A stretch of DNA of 64,000 nt from an uncultured Sphingomonadaceae bacterium (lineage in GTDB: Bacteria > Pseudomonadota > Alphaproteobacteria > Sphingomonadales > Sphingomonadaceae): assembly GCA_947499975.1 (NCBI GenBank), contig CANMQE010000001.1, positions 434,001 through 498,000 on the forward strand, written 5' to 3'. Positions 8,652 through 18,189 of the stretch are shown here, one piece after another. Below the pieces are notes generated by a model, which worked only from the letters and a program-made list of their open reading frames with translations, ran no database searches and was not told where the DNA came from. The translations under genes were made by a program, and so were the position numbers. Each line of letters opens with the position of its first letter. Position 1 is the first letter of the stretch.

Positions 8652-9548
8652 TCAGCCTGCGCGCAGTTCTTCGGCCAGCAGACGAAATTCTTCGCCGCGC
8701 GGACTGTTGGCGCGCCACACCAGCGCAATCTCGCGGCTGGTCTGATCGCCCTTCAAGGGGCGTGCGACCACGTTCGTCTCGTTAAGAATACCGGCGTCGA
8801 TAGCCATTCTCGGCAGCATGGTGACGCCGAGGCCATTGTCCACCATCTGGACAAGGGTGTGCAGGCTGGTGCCGATCATGGTGGCGCTGGCGCGCAATTC
8901 CGGGCGATTGCACGCTGCCAGCGCGTGTTCCTTCAGGCAATGCCCATCCTCCAGCATCAGCAATCGCCCCTCATCGATCATCGCGGGCGAGATTTCAGAC
9001 GGTGGATCGCGGGGATCGTCCTTGGGGAAGGCGACATAGAGTTCATCGGAACAGATCGACGCACGCTCCACTTCGCCAGTGGCGAATGGCAGGGCCAGCA
9101 GCACGCAATCGGCACGGCCGTGATGCAGCGATTCCAGTGCCTGATCGGATGTCTCTTCACGCAGGAAAAGCTTGAGTTGAGGCCGTTCCTTGCGCAGCCG
9201 GGGCAGGATGCGCGGCAGCATGAAAGGCGCGATGGTCGGAATCACGCTCATCCGCAATTCGCCCGAGAGCGGCTTTCCCGCGGCCTGAACCAGTTCTGCC
9301 AGTTCCTCGGCTTCGCGCAGCACGCGGTGCGCCTTGGCCACCACCGAATTGCCCAGAGGCGTAAAGCGCACGACCCGGCGGCTGCGCTCCACCAGCGTCA
9401 CGCCCAGCAGGGATTCCAGCTCTCGAATACCTGCGGAAAGCGTGCTTTGCGAAACGAAGCTGGCTTCCGCCGCCTTGCCGAAATGCTGGTGTTCCTGAAG
9501 CGCCACGAGGTATTGCAGCTGCTTGATCGTGGGGAGGAAGGTGCTCAC
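8652..9548 (-). CDS. oxyR: Hydrogen-peroxide sensing LysR regulator OxyR
   Basis: 298 residues. The N-terminal winged helix reads LQYLVALQEHQHFGKAAEA, and HFGKAA is diagnostic for OxyR. The regulatory domain keeps both redox cysteines at the proper spacing of nine, Cys204 and Cys213 in HCLKEHALAAC, which form the peroxide-induced disulfide. It starts with GTG at 9548, and the rnd stop codon TGA lies inside GTGA, so translation is probably coupled to rnd. No katA or ahpC lies nearby, so its targets are elsewhere; autoregulation at the rnd promoter is possible. Confidence 0.93.
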   Translation of the reverse strand: MSTFLPTIKQLQYLVALQEHQHFGKAAEASFVSQSTLSAGIRELESLLGVTLVERSRRVVRFTPLGNSVVAKAHRVLREAEELAELVQAAGKPLSGELRMSVIPTIAPFMLPRILPRLRKERPQLKLFLREETSDQALESLHHGRADCVLLALPFATGEVERASICSDELYVAFPKDDPRDPPSEISPAMIDEGRLLMLEDGHCLKEHALAACNRPELRASATMIGTSLHTLVQMVDNGLGVTMLPRMAIDAGILNETNVVARPLKGDQTSREIALVWRANSPRGEEFRLLAEELRAG

Positions 9549-10771
9549 CCGGCTGCGGCTTCCGTATCCGTATCCGTATCCGCCCCGGGGGTATCGGACG
9601 CTTTCTCGTCGTCGATATGGGTCATCTTCAGCCGCCCCTTCTCCACCGCGAAAGCCAGCTTGCCTTCCACCAGGTCCAGAGCATCCTTGCCGAACACTTC
9701 GAACCGCCAGCCTTCCAGCACGGGCAGCCCGCGAACGCCGGCGGCCAGTGCCTCCAGCTCGTCGGAGCGGGTGAGGAGGCGGGAAGCCACGTCGATCTCG
9801 CGCGAACGGATCTTGAGGAGGAGCTTGAGCAGGTCTGCCACCAGTGCGCCTTCCTTGCCCAGCGGTGCGCCGCGCTTGGGCTTTTCGGGCATCTCGTCCT
9901 GGCTCATCGGCTCTGCATTGGAAATCACGCGCATCAGGCGCTTGCCGATGTCATTTTCCTTCCAGGCATTGGAAAGCCCGCGAACCTTCGCAAGATCGGC
10001 CTGCTTCTTTGGTGGATGGCTGGCGAGGTCTGCCAGCGTTTCGTCACGGATGATGCGGCCGCGCGGGATGTCCTTGTCCTGCGCCTCGGTCTCGCGCCAG
10101 GCGGCAAGGGCCTTCAAACGGCCAAGGACGGCCGCGTTTCGGCCAGGAGAGCGTATGCGGCGCCACGCGATCTCCAGATCGTTCGCATAATTCGCCGGAT
10201 CGGCCAATTTCTCCATCTCGGCATTCAGCCAGTGGCCGCGATCGGTCTTCACCAGCTTGTTCAGGATCTTCGGGAAGATCCTGGCGAGATAGGTAACATC
10301 GCCGATCGCGTATTCGATTTGCCGGTCGGTCAGCGGGCGGCGGCTCCAGTCGGTGAAGCGGGCGCCCTTGTCGATGGTCTTGTTCAGCCAGCTTTCCACC
10401 AGGTTGGCATAGCCGATCTGCTCGGACTGGCTGATGGCCATCATGGCGATCTGCGTGTCGAAAATGGGGTGGGGCGTCTTGCCGGTAAGGTTGTAGATGA
10501 TCTCCACATCCTGCCCGCCGGCGTGGAATATCTTCAGCACGTCCTCGTTATCGGTCAAAAGGTCCAGCAGCGGCGTCATGTCCAGGCCATCGGCCAGCGG
10601 ATCGACGGCGGCCGCCTCTTCCCCGTTGCCGATCTGGATCAGGCATAAAAGCGGGTAATAGGTGTTCTCGCGCATGAACTCTGTGTCCACGCACACGAAA
10701 TCGTGCTGGGCCAGCCTGTCGCACAGTTCGGCCAGTGTCTTGGTGTCGGTAATCAGGGGATGGATATGCAT
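9545..10771 (-). CDS. rnd: Ribonuclease D
   Basis: 3'-5' exoribonuclease for tRNA and other stable RNA 3'-end maturation. The 408-residue protein has the DEDDy exonuclease domain: DTEF near residue 23, HAGGQD in motif II, and YAIGDVTYLARIF near 150. An HRDC domain follows (DIPRGRIIRDETLADLA). The C terminus is an acidic tail DTDTDTE encoded by 3.5 copies of the hexamer CCGTAT (9562-9582). The ATG at 10771 is chosen because the 42 preceding in-frame codons are Arg-rich and unlike the family. It is the first gene of a two-gene unit with oxyR. Confidence 0.94.
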   Translation of the reverse strand: MHIHPLITDTKTLAELCDRLAQHDFVCVDTEFMRENTYYPLLCLIQIGNGEEAAAVDPLADGLDMTPLLDLLTDNEDVLKIFHAGGQDVEIIYNLTGKTPHPIFDTQIAMMAISQSEQIGYANLVESWLNKTIDKGARFTDWSRRPLTDRQIEYAIGDVTYLARIFPKILNKLVKTDRGHWLNAEMEKLADPANYANDLEIAWRRIRSPGRNAAVLGRLKALAAWRETEAQDKDIPRGRIIRDETLADLASHPPKKQADLAKVRGLSNAWKENDIGKRLMRVISNAEPMSQDEMPEKPKRGAPLGKEGALVADLLKLLLKIRSREIDVASRLLTRSDELEALAAGVRGLPVLEGWRFEVFGKDALDLVEGKLAFAVEKGRLKMTHIDDEKASDTPGADTDTDTEAAAG

Positions 10772-10953
10772 TCGTCTTCTTTTCTGTTTGGCCGGTTCAC
10801 CGCCCATACGGCCTCGCAACAGCCCGCCGGTGATCGTGTCACCTTGACAAAAGGGCCTGCTTCGCCTGTTAGCGCGCGCAAGAGAACTGGCGTTCACCCG
10901 CGCATCGCCTGCGCGCCTTTAGCGCCATAACCTGCCAAATGAAAAGAGTCCCC

Positions 10954-12813
10954 ATGCACGCCTATCGTACCCACAACTGTGCCGCGCTTGATAAAGCGAA
11001 TGTTGGCGAGACCGTTCGCCTTTCCGGCTGGATCCATCGCAAGCGCGATCACGGCGGCGTTCTGTTCGTGGATCTGCGCGATCATTACGGCATCACGCAG
11101 GTGGTGGCGGACGAGGACAGTCCGGCCCTGCAGATGCTGGATTCGCTGAAGCTGGAAAGCGTCGTCACTATCGATGGCGAGGTGAAGGCACGCGATGCAG
11201 AGGCCGTGAACGCCAACCTGCCCACCGGCGAGATCGAGGTGTTCGCGCGCTCCGTCACCGTGCAGAGCCACGCCAACGAGCTGCCGCTGATCGTGAATTC
11301 CACGGAGGATTATCCGGAAGACACCCGTCTGAAGTATCGCTTCGTCGATCTTCGGCGCGAGCGGGTGCACAACAACATCATGCTGCGCAACCGGGTGATC
11401 ACCTCGCTGCGCCGTCGGATGACCGATCAGGGTTTCTCGGAGTTCCAGACGCCGATCCTGGGCGCGTCCAGCCCCGAGGGCGCGCGCGATTACCTGGTGC
11501 CCAGCCGCCTGCATCCCGGCCGCTTCTACGCGCTGCCGCAAGCCCCGCAGATGTTCAAGCAGCTGCTGATGGTGGCAGGCTTCGACCGCTATTTCCAGAT
11601 CGCACCGTGCTTCCGCGACGAAGACTTGCGCGCCGATCGCAGCCCCGAGTTCTACCAGCTCGATTTCGAGATGAGCTTCGTCACGCAGGAAGACGTTTTC
11701 CAGGCAATCGAGCCGGTGCTCGCCGGTGTGTTCGAGGAATTCGGCGAGAACAAGAGCGTCACGCCCGCCGGTGAATTTCCGCGCATCCCCTATGCCGAGA
11801 CGATGCTGAAATACGGCACCGACAAACCCGATTTGCGCAACCCGATCATCATCACGGATGTTTCGCACCACTTCGAGAAGTCCGGCTTCGGCATCTTCGA
11901 GAAGATCGTTGGCGGCGGCGGCGTGGTTCGCGCCATTCCGGCCCCGAACACCAATGAAAAGAGCCGCAAGTTCTTCGACGAGATGAACGACTGGGCGCGC
12001 AAGGAAGGCTATTCCGGCCTCGGCTACGTCACTCGCAAGGGCGGCGAATTTGGCGGCCCTATCGCCAAGAACCACGGGCCCGAGGAAATGGCCAAGCTCT
12101 ACGACGAGCTGGGCCTTGGCGAGAATGACGGCCTGTTCTTTGCCGCCGGCAAGGAAAAGGAAGCCGTGAAGCTGGCAGGCGCCGCGCGCACCCGCGTGGG
12201 CGAGACGCTGGACCTGATCGAGAAGGATTGCTTCAAGTTCTGCTGGATCGTCGACTTCCCGATGTTCGAATATGACGAGGACCAGAAGCGGATCGATTTC
12301 AGTCACAATCCCTTCTCCATGCCGCAGGGCGAGATGGAGGCACTGGAAAATACCGATCCGCTGGAAATCAAGGCGTGGCAGTACGACATCGTCTGCAACG
12401 GATACGAGCTTTCAAGCGGCGCCATTCGTAACCACCGGCCGGATATCATGTACAAGGCGTTCGAAATCGCGGGCTATACGCAGGAACAGGTGGACGCCAA
12501 CTTCTCCGGCATGATCGAGGCGTTCAAGCTGGGTGCGCCGCCGCATGGCGGCTCTGCCCCGGGTATCGACCGTATCGTGATGCTGCTGGCGGACGAGCCC
12601 AATATCCGCGAGGTCATCGCGTTCCCGTTGAACCAGCGCGCGCAGGATCTGATGATGGGTGCGCCCAGCGCGGTAAGCGCGCGACAGCTCCGCGATGTGC
12701 ATATCCGCCTATCAGGCGAGGCGCTGGAAACCCACCAACAGGCGAGCGATGCGGAAAAGACCGACATGAACAGCGACGCTGCAAAGCGTGACGCCCCGCC
12801 GCAGGATAGCTGA
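10954..12813 (+). CDS. aspS: Aspartyl-tRNA synthetase
   Basis: 619 residues, bacterial type. An N-terminal OB-fold anticodon-binding domain begins [12 protein letters not shown]. The class II catalytic core follows, with motif 2 [20 protein letters not shown], a GAD insertion domain, and motif 3 [14 protein letters not shown]. Alphaproteobacterial forms often also charge tRNA-Asn, followed by amidation, but that cannot be decided here. The ATG at 10954 follows AAAAGAG. A short hydrophilic tail beyond the catalytic domain (about 25 residues) is a little longer than usual. The gene diverges from rnd. Confidence 0.97.
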   Translation: MHAYRTHNCAALDKANVGETVRLSGWIHRKRDHGGVLFVDLRDHYGITQVVADEDSPALQMLDSLKLESVVTIDGEVKARDAEAVNANLPTGEIEVFARSVTVQSHANELPLIVNSTEDYPEDTRLKYRFVDLRRERVHNNIMLRNRVITSLRRRMTDQGFSEFQTPILGASSPEGARDYLVPSRLHPGRFYALPQAPQMFKQLLMVAGFDRYFQIAPCFRDEDLRADRSPEFYQLDFEMSFVTQEDVFQAIEPVLAGVFEEFGENKSVTPAGEFPRIPYAETMLKYGTDKPDLRNPIIITDVSHHFEKSGFGIFEKIVGGGGVVRAIPAPNTNEKSRKFFDEMNDWARKEGYSGLGYVTRKGGEFGGPIAKNHGPEEMAKLYDELGLGENDGLFFAAGKEKEAVKLAGAARTRVGETLDLIEKDCFKFCWIVDFPMFEYDEDQKRIDFSHNPFSMPQGEMEALENTDPLEIKAWQYDIVCNGYELSSGAIRNHRPDIMYKAFEIAGYTQEQVDANFSGMIEAFKLGAPPHGGSAPGIDRIVMLLADEPNIREVIAFPLNQRAQDLMMGAPSAVSARQLRDVHIRLSGEALETHQQASDAEKTDMNSDAAKRDAPPQDS

Positions 12814-12824
12814 AGACGTGAAAA

Positions 12825-12857
12825 GGGGCGCGGCTTCCGAAGAAACCGCGCCCCCTT
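12825..12857. terminator. Terminator between aspS and the DUF2383 gene
   Basis: Perfect 9-bp GC-rich stem GGGGCGCGG / CCGCGCCCC, 12-base loop. On the minus strand the stem is followed by TTTT, so it should act best on the DUF2383 transcript. For aspS it is a strong stem without a full T-run. Confidence 0.75.
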
Positions 12858-12875
12858 ACGATAGCGTGAAACGTG

Positions 12876-13310
12876 TTAATCGTACTGCTTGGAAATCATG
12901 TCGCCGAACCGTTCGCCTTCGCTGATTTCGGCATAGCATTGCTGGATAACGGTGCGTGACTGCGGATCGAGATCGTCATCTTCAAGAGCGCTTTCGAACT
13001 TGCCCTTCAGGTAATCCTCGCCTTCTTCGACACGCTCGGCAGCGGCTTCATTGCCATCTTCGAACGCATCGCTGATGCTCAACCAGAGCTGATGGGCTTC
13101 GCCGGTCATCGTGCCCTTCGTCACCAGTTCGCCGCCCTGGCGCCGGATTTCGCCATTGAGAGCCGCGACGGTCTGCTCACGCATTTCGTGACGTTTCAGC
13201 AGCGCACTTTTCAGGCTGGGGTCGGTGGCCTTTTCGGCGGCCTTGCGATAGCCCTCGATTGAGTCGAAGGCGGTGTCGGTAAGCGTCTTGAGAACGTTAT
13301 TGGCAGACAT
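12876..13310 (-). CDS. DUF2383 / PA2169-family four-helix protein
   Basis: 144 residues, all-helical and strongly charged, starting MSANNVLKTLTDTAFDSIEG, with the family pattern of Glu/His-containing helices (KRHEMREQTVAALN). The family resembles ferritin-like bundles, but its function is unknown; members are often induced by general stress. The ATG is preceded by AGAGGAG, a near-perfect ribosome binding site. An EcfG-like promoter lies just upstream on the same strand. It is a single-gene unit closed by a terminator. Confidence 0.88.
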   Translation of the reverse strand: MSANNVLKTLTDTAFDSIEGYRKAAEKATDPSLKSALLKRHEMREQTVAALNGEIRRQGGELVTKGTMTGEAHQLWLSISDAFEDGNEAAAERVEEGEDYLKGKFESALEDDDLDPQSRTVIQQCYAEISEGERFGDMISKQYD

Positions 13311-13344
13311 ATAAAATCTCCTCTGATCAAATTCTTACCCTACC

Positions 13345-13369
13345 AACGAGGCGGGCGATGATTGGTTCA
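13345..13369 (-). promoter_or_regulatory. EcfG-like promoter of the DUF2383 gene
   Basis: Read on the minus strand: TGAAC (13369-13365), 16 bases, CGTT (13348-13345), 35 bases before the start codon. It differs from the GGAAC-N16-CGTT consensus at one -35 base. Position and the stress-protein family support the call. Confidence 0.55.
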
Positions 13370-13429
13370 TGAGATGATCGCTTAATTCCAACGTATCGTC
13401 GCGCAGCGTAGTCGCAATGCGCTGGGAGC

Positions 13430-14782
13430 CTATCCCTGCGCGGCTTTCCACGCTCCCATAGAACCGAGATACACATCCACGTTTCCGAAACCCTTGCTGG
13501 CCAGCCAGCTGGCCGCGACGGTGGCGCGCATGCCGCTGGCGCACATCAGCGTGTAGGACGCCAGCGGATCGAGATCCTGCCATTCTTCGTTGAGGTGGCC
13601 AGCATAGATATGGGTCGAATCCTTGATGCAGGCTTCTTCGCGTTCGTCTGCTGCGCGCACATCGATCAATGTCCAGCCATTGCGCGATTCCTCGAGCCGG
13701 CGTCTTACCTCGTCGGTCTTGATCATCGGAACCTGGCCCAGGTCGCGGCCCTGCGCTGCGGCAGGAATGACACCGGTATATCCGCCGACGATGTTATCCA
13801 GGCCGATGCGGACAAGGTGCGTGGCTGCGGTTTCGAGCGTGCCTTCGTCAGAAGCGACAAGCGCCACGCTTTCTCCCTCGCCAACGAACCAGCCCGCGAA
13901 GGCGGGAATCATAGAGGCGGGAATGCAATAGCTGCCGCGCAGATGGCCAGCGCACCATGCGCCGGGTTCGCGCACGTCGATAAGGTGATAGGCGTCGCTA
14001 TCCTCGAGCTGGGCCAGCGACAGATTGCGCGGTCGTTTCACACGCGGTGCCGCGCTGCCGCCTTCGATGTTGAGGCGTTCCATCAAGCGGAAATATGGGG
14101 GCTGGTAATGCACCTCTTGCAGCTTTGCTTCGATAAAGGCATCGCGGCTCTCGATCTGGAGGCGCGGATTGTTGCGCCGTTCGTGGCCGATGGTGGAAAA
14201 CTCGCGCTCTGCCATGCCCGATCCGCAGACTGAGCCAGCGCCGTGGGCGGGATAGAGAATGGTCTGGTCGCCCAGCGCAAGAAGCTTCTGCAGGCTGTCG
14301 TAAAGCAATCCGGCCACGTCCCTTGCGCGGTCGGGATAGAAATCCGTACGACCCACGTCGCCAACGAACAGGGCATCCCCGGTAAAGACGCCCACCGGAC
14401 CCTGGGGATAGGCGGTGTCATGCAGAACGAAGCTGAGGCTGTCATCCGTATGGCCCGGCGTTTCCAGCACTTCGAACTTCAACTGGCCAATCTCGACCGT
14501 CTCTCCTTCTCGCGCGGTCTTCGCGAAAGCAACCTCGCCGCCAGCGTTCGGCCCGTGCAGCACGGTGGCGCCTGTCCATTCCGAGAGGATGGGAGAGCCT
14601 GATACGAGATCCTCGTTCCGGTGAGTCTCCAGAATGTGGGTGATCGTCAGCCCTTCGGCGCGCGCTTTCTCGAGGTAGATCTCGCAATCGCGGCGCGGAT
14701 CTATGACCGCTGCCTTGCCGCCGGAACCGACGAGATAGGAAAGGTGGGAGAGGCCGGGCGTCTTTATCTTTTCCAGTATCAT
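13430..14782 (-). CDS. ETHE1-like metallo-hydrolase with two rhodanese domains
   Basis: 450 residues: an N-terminal metallo-beta-lactamase-fold domain (1-230) and two C-terminal rhodanese domains. The usual HxHxDH motif reads HRNEDL (54-59), so the second and last His are missing. However, His54, His111 (GHTDDS) and Asp136 (TGDALF), the three ligands used by mononuclear-iron persulfide dioxygenases, are kept. The first rhodanese domain lacks its active Cys; the second has it in CASGMR. Expected role: oxidation or transfer of persulfide sulfur. It diverges from acpP. Confidence 0.85.
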   Translation of the reverse strand: MILEKIKTPGLSHLSYLVGSGGKAAVIDPRRDCEIYLEKARAEGLTITHILETHRNEDLVSGSPILSEWTGATVLHGPNAGGEVAFAKTAREGETVEIGQLKFEVLETPGHTDDSLSFVLHDTAYPQGPVGVFTGDALFVGDVGRTDFYPDRARDVAGLLYDSLQKLLALGDQTILYPAHGAGSVCGSGMAEREFSTIGHERRNNPRLQIESRDAFIEAKLQEVHYQPPYFRLMERLNIEGGSAAPRVKRPRNLSLAQLEDSDAYHLIDVREPGAWCAGHLRGSYCIPASMIPAFAGWFVGEGESVALVASDEGTLETAATHLVRIGLDNIVGGYTGVIPAAAQGRDLGQVPMIKTDEVRRRLEESRNGWTLIDVRAADEREEACIKDSTHIYAGHLNEEWQDLDPLASYTLMCASGMRATVAASWLASKGFGNVDVYLGSMGAWKAAQG

Positions 14783-14927
14783 GGCACCTCAACGGGTGAT
14801 GCCCCCGCGCGGTTTCGCGAAATTCACTGAAATACCTGCCATGCTGGGGATTTCGGGCACTTGCTTTGCCTGTCAGCGTTCATTAGGGCGAAAGAGTAAT
14901 TCGAAACCCCAAAGTGAGAGGGCATAC

Positions 14928-15164
14928 ATGAGCGATATCGCTGCACGCGTTAAGAAGATCGTTGTCGAGCATCTCGGCGTCGAAGAGGAAAAGGTGACTC
15001 CGGACGCCAGCTTCATCGATGACCTGGGCGCAGACAGCCTCGACATCGTCGAACTGGTCATGGCTTTTGAAGAAGAGTTCGGCGTCGAAATCCCCGATGA
15101 TGCCGCCGAAAAGATCAACACGGTCGGCGATGCGAACAAGTACATCGAAGAGCACGCCTCTTAA
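14928..15164 (+). CDS. acpP: Acyl carrier protein
   Basis: 78 residues, very acidic, carrying growing acyl chains in type II fatty acid synthesis. The phosphopantetheine attachment serine is Ser37 in [10 protein letters not shown]. The start is ATG 14928 behind GTGAGAGGG; the in-frame upstream codons are not part of the family. The next gene, fabF, is the usual partner, but a strong hairpin with a T-rich tail lies between them, which would let acpP be made in excess over fabF. Confidence 0.98.
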   Translation: MSDIAARVKKIVVEHLGVEEEKVTPDASFIDDLGADSLDIVELVMAFEEEFGVEIPDDAAEKINTVGDANKYIEEHAS

Positions 15165-15216
15165 AAGACCACTGGCCTCGTTCGCGAAAGGTCTCCCCGG
15201 ACGCGGACGGGGTTGG

Positions 15217-15250
15217 AAGGCTCGGCCGTAAAGGCTGGGCCTTTCTTGAT
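15217..15250 (+). terminator. Attenuator-like terminator between acpP and fabF
   Basis: 11-bp stem AAGGCTCGGCC (15217-15227) / GGCTGGGCCTT (15233-15243) with two G-U pairs, five-base loop GTAAA, followed by TCTTGATT. Placed within the intergenic region before the fabF ribosome binding site, it probably terminates part of the acpP transcription. Confidence 0.65.
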
Positions 15251-15263
15251 TGGAGAAATGACT

Positions 15264-16526
15264 ATGCGGCGTGTCGTCGTCACCGGACTAGGCCTTGTCA
15301 CACCCCTTGGCGGGGATGTCGAAACCACCTGGAAGAACCTCATCGCGGGCGAAAGCGGGATCGGAACGATCACTCGCTTCGATACCGAGGGGCAGAAATG
15401 CCTGATAGCCGGCGAGGTGAAACCCGCCGATCACCCCTGGGGCTTCGATGCGGACAAGCGCGTGGATTCCAAGGTGCAGCGGCAGGTCGATCCGTTCATT
15501 GTCTACGGCATCGATGCCGCTGGCCAGGCGCTGGAAGATGCGGGCCTCACCGAGATGGACGAGGCCGCACGGCTGCGCGCTGGCTGCTCCATCGGTTCGG
15601 GAATCGGCGGATTGCCCGGCATAGAGCTGGAATCGGTGAACCTTCACAAGCGTGGCCCGGGGCGCGTGTCGCCGCACTTCGTGCACGGGCGGCTGATCAA
15701 TCTCATCAGCGGACAGGTCTCGATCAAATACGGCCTTATGGGGCCCAATCACGCGGTGGTGACGGCGTGTTCCACCGGCGCGCATTCCATTGGCGATGCC
15801 GCGCGCATGATCAAGGATGACGATGCCGACGTGATGCTGGCCGGCGGATCGGAAAGCACGATCAACCCGCTGGGCGTTGCCGGTTTCGCGCAGGCCCGCG
15901 CTCTCAATTGCAGCATGAACGATCGCCCGACCGAGGCAAGCCGTCCTTACGACAAGGACCGTGACGGCTTCGTGATGGGCGAGGGCGCTGGCGTCGTCGT
16001 CCTGGAAGAATATGAGCACGCCAAGGCGCGTGGCGCGAAGATCTATGCCGAAGTGATCGGCTATGGCCTGTCGGGCGATGCCTACCACGTCACCGCGCCG
16101 CACCCGGAGGGCAAGGGCGCGGAGAACGCGATGCGCATGGCCATCCGCAAGTCCGGCCTAGACGGCGGGGACATCGATTACGTGAATGCGCATGGCACAT
16201 CCACCATGGCCGACACGATCGAACTGGCCGCGGTGAAGCGCGTGCTGGGGGACGATCTTGGCGGTGCCAGCATGAGCAGCACGAAATCCGCCATCGGCCA
16301 CCTGCTGGGCGGTGCCGGCGCGGTGGAGAGCATCTTCTGTATCCTCGCCATGCGCGATCAGATCGTGCCTCCCACGCTCAATCTCACCAATCCGGACGAG
16401 GGCACCGAAGGTGTCGACCTGGTTCCGCTCACCGCGAAAAAGCGCGAAGTGAACGCAGTGCTCAACAACAGCTTCGGCTTTGGCGGCACGAATGCATCGC
16501 TCGTCATGAAGCGCGTCGAGGATTGA
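15264..16526 (+). CDS. fabF: 3-oxoacyl-[acyl carrier protein] synthase II
   Basis: Elongates acyl-ACP by condensation with malonyl-ACP. 420 residues with the complete Cys-His-His triad: Cys169 in TACSTGAHS, His310 in NAHGTST, His346 in GHLLGG, plus Lys341. I start at the second of two nearby ATGs (15264), because GGAG lies eight bases upstream; the ATG at 15258 would be too close. mltG follows after one base. Confidence 0.97.
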   Translation: MRRVVVTGLGLVTPLGGDVETTWKNLIAGESGIGTITRFDTEGQKCLIAGEVKPADHPWGFDADKRVDSKVQRQVDPFIVYGIDAAGQALEDAGLTEMDEAARLRAGCSIGSGIGGLPGIELESVNLHKRGPGRVSPHFVHGRLINLISGQVSIKYGLMGPNHAVVTACSTGAHSIGDAARMIKDDDADVMLAGGSESTINPLGVAGFAQARALNCSMNDRPTEASRPYDKDRDGFVMGEGAGVVVLEEYEHAKARGAKIYAEVIGYGLSGDAYHVTAPHPEGKGAENAMRMAIRKSGLDGGDIDYVNAHGTSTMADTIELAAVKRVLGDDLGGASMSSTKSAIGHLLGGAGAVESIFCILAMRDQIVPPTLNLTNPDEGTEGVDLVPLTAKKREVNAVLNNSFGFGGTNASLVMKRVED

Positions 16527-16527
16527 T

Positions 16528-17499
16528 ATGAAGAAGCTGCTCGCGGCCGTTGTCGCGCTGGGAATACTGGCGGTGGCGGCCGTGGGCGGCTGGTTCGCGC
16601 TCGGCTGGTACGGCGGCGCACAGGTGGAGGAAGAAACGGCCTTCATCGTGCCATCGGGCGCTACGCTGACATCGGTGGCGCAAAAGCTTGCCGAGGAAGG
16701 CCACATCGGTTCTGCCGACAGCTTCCTGCTGCGAGCAAAGGTGCTGGGCAGCGGTGACCCGATCAAGGCTGGCGAGTTCCTGCTGGCGGAAGGCATCAGC
16801 AATGCAGGCATTCTGGATCACCTGCAACACGGCGACGTGATTCGCCGTTTCGTCACCATTCCCGAGGGCACGCCCTCTGCAATCGTGCATGACATCCTGA
16901 TGGCGGAAGACCTGCTGGTGGGCGAAATTCCTGTGCCTGAGGAAGGCAGCGTCCTGCCCGAAAGCTACGATTTCGAACGGGGTGAGGAGCGCGTTGCCGT
17001 GCTGGCCCGCATGCAGCGCGCAATGGACGAGACAATCGCCGAACTCTGGCCCCAGCGCACGGATCGAACCGTGGCCAAGACGCCGGAGGAAGCGGTGACC
17101 CTCGCTTCCATCGTGGAGAAGGAGACCGGCGTCCCCTCCGAACGTCGCATGGTGGCAGGCCTGTATTCCAACCGTATTCGGCAGGGCATCTTCCTTCAGG
17201 CCGATCCCACCATCATCTATCCGATCACGAAGGGCCGGCCGCTGGGACGCCGTATTCGCCGGTCCGAAATTGCCGACATCAACGATTACAACACTTACCA
17301 GATGGCGGGCCTGCCTTCCGGTCCCATCACAAATCCGGGCCGCGCCAGCATCGAGGCGGTGCTGAACCCAGCGGAAACCGATGCGGTGTTCATGGTGGCT
17401 GACGGCAGCGGCGGGCATGAGTTCAACGAGACGCTGCAGGAGCATAACGAGGCGGTAGAACGCTGGTTCGCGATCCGCAGGCAGCGGGGCGAAATGTGA
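16528..17499 (+). CDS. mltG: Endolytic murein transglycosylase MltG (YceG)
   Basis: 323 residues with one N-terminal membrane segment (about 4-28) and a periplasmic YceG domain. It cleaves nascent glycan strands and sets their length. The catalytic Glu sits in ASIVEKETGVPSER, and QADPTIIYP, NTYQMAGLPSGPITNPG are family signatures. The start codon overlaps nearly directly with the fabF end (TGA-T-ATG), with GAGG inside the fabF end as ribosome binding site. fabF-mltG adjacency is common in alphaproteobacteria. Confidence 0.95.
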   Translation: MKKLLAAVVALGILAVAAVGGWFALGWYGGAQVEEETAFIVPSGATLTSVAQKLAEEGHIGSADSFLLRAKVLGSGDPIKAGEFLLAEGISNAGILDHLQHGDVIRRFVTIPEGTPSAIVHDILMAEDLLVGEIPVPEEGSVLPESYDFERGEERVAVLARMQRAMDETIAELWPQRTDRTVAKTPEEAVTLASIVEKETGVPSERRMVAGLYSNRIRQGIFLQADPTIIYPITKGRPLGRRIRRSEIADINDYNTYQMAGLPSGPITNPGRASIEAVLNPAETDAVFMVADGSGGHEFNETLQEHNEAVERWFAIRRQRGEM

Positions 17500-18035
17500 C
17501 GGGAGACGGTGGACCTGCTCCGCTTATCGTTACAGCGGAAATGCCGCCCGACCTGTTCAGCTGGGCCAACCAGCTGCGTACCGACCATTTCCCGCCGGAA
17601 CGCAATTACCTGAAAGCGCATGTAACCCTGTTCCACGCCTTGCCGCCAAGCTGCGAGGCGGAACTGCGCGATTGCCTGAAATCACTGGTGAAAGACAATC
17701 CGCCGGTGCCTGGCCGCCTAGTGGGCATCATGAAGCTGGGGAAGGGCACGGCGCTGCAACTGGAGAGCGAGGGCATGATCGCCATCTGGCGCGATCTGGC
17801 AGACCGCTTCCACGGCATGCTCACCCCGCAGGACGAGCACAAGCCGCGCCTCCACGTTACCGTGCAGAACAAGGTGAGTATCGAAGCTGCCAAGGCGCTG
17901 CAGGCCGATCTGGCCCCGCGCGTGGAGCCGCGCGACTTTGCCTTCACGGGCCTGCAATACCACGCCTATCGCGGCGGCCCGTGGGAGGAGCTTGGCCGTT
18001 TCCCCTTCCGCGGAAATGCCCGCAACTCCAGATAG
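17496..18035 (+). CDS. 2'-5' RNA ligase family (2H phosphoesterase) protein
   Basis: 179 residues with the two HxT motifs of 2H phosphoesterases, KAHVTLFHAL near residue 46 and LHVTVQNK near 125. Members ligate or hydrolyse 2'-5' or cyclic phosphate bonds; the physiological substrate of this type is unknown. The start GTG overlaps the mltG stop (GTGA), suggesting coupled translation. It is the last gene of the acpP-fabF-mltG run. Confidence 0.85.
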   Translation: MTGDGGPAPLIVTAEMPPDLFSWANQLRTDHFPPERNYLKAHVTLFHALPPSCEAELRDCLKSLVKDNPPVPGRLVGIMKLGKGTALQLESEGMIAIWRDLADRFHGMLTPQDEHKPRLHVTVQNKVSIEAAKALQADLAPRVEPRDFAFTGLQYHAYRGGPWEELGRFPFRGNARNSR

Positions 18036-18115
18036 TGTCGACCTCGAGATCTGCGCGTTTTCAGGCGTAAATCATGCGCTTGTATATATCTTTGCGATTT
18101 GCGCGAATTGGCAGG

Positions 18116-18144
18116 TTGACCCCATCGCAAAGCGGACCTAAATG
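18116..18144 (+). promoter_or_regulatory. Housekeeping promoter of tRNA-Met
   Basis: TTGACC, 17-base spacer, TAAATG. It lies 45 bases before the mature tRNA 5' end. Confidence 0.6.
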
Positions 18145-18189
18145 GCGCGCCTCGCCTCCGCCCATAGGGCCGGTTTGGCGCAGCCGGAT

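Noticed and set aside
9562..9582. CCGTAT hexamer repeat at the end of rnd as a phase-variation switch
   Set aside because: Unit length is a multiple of three and only 3.5 copies, so slippage would just change an Asp-Thr tail.
10894..12306. 470-codon open frame antisense to aspS
   Set aside because: Shadow of a GC-rich gene. The aspS reading has all family motifs; the antisense product is His/Leu-rich with no recognisable domain.
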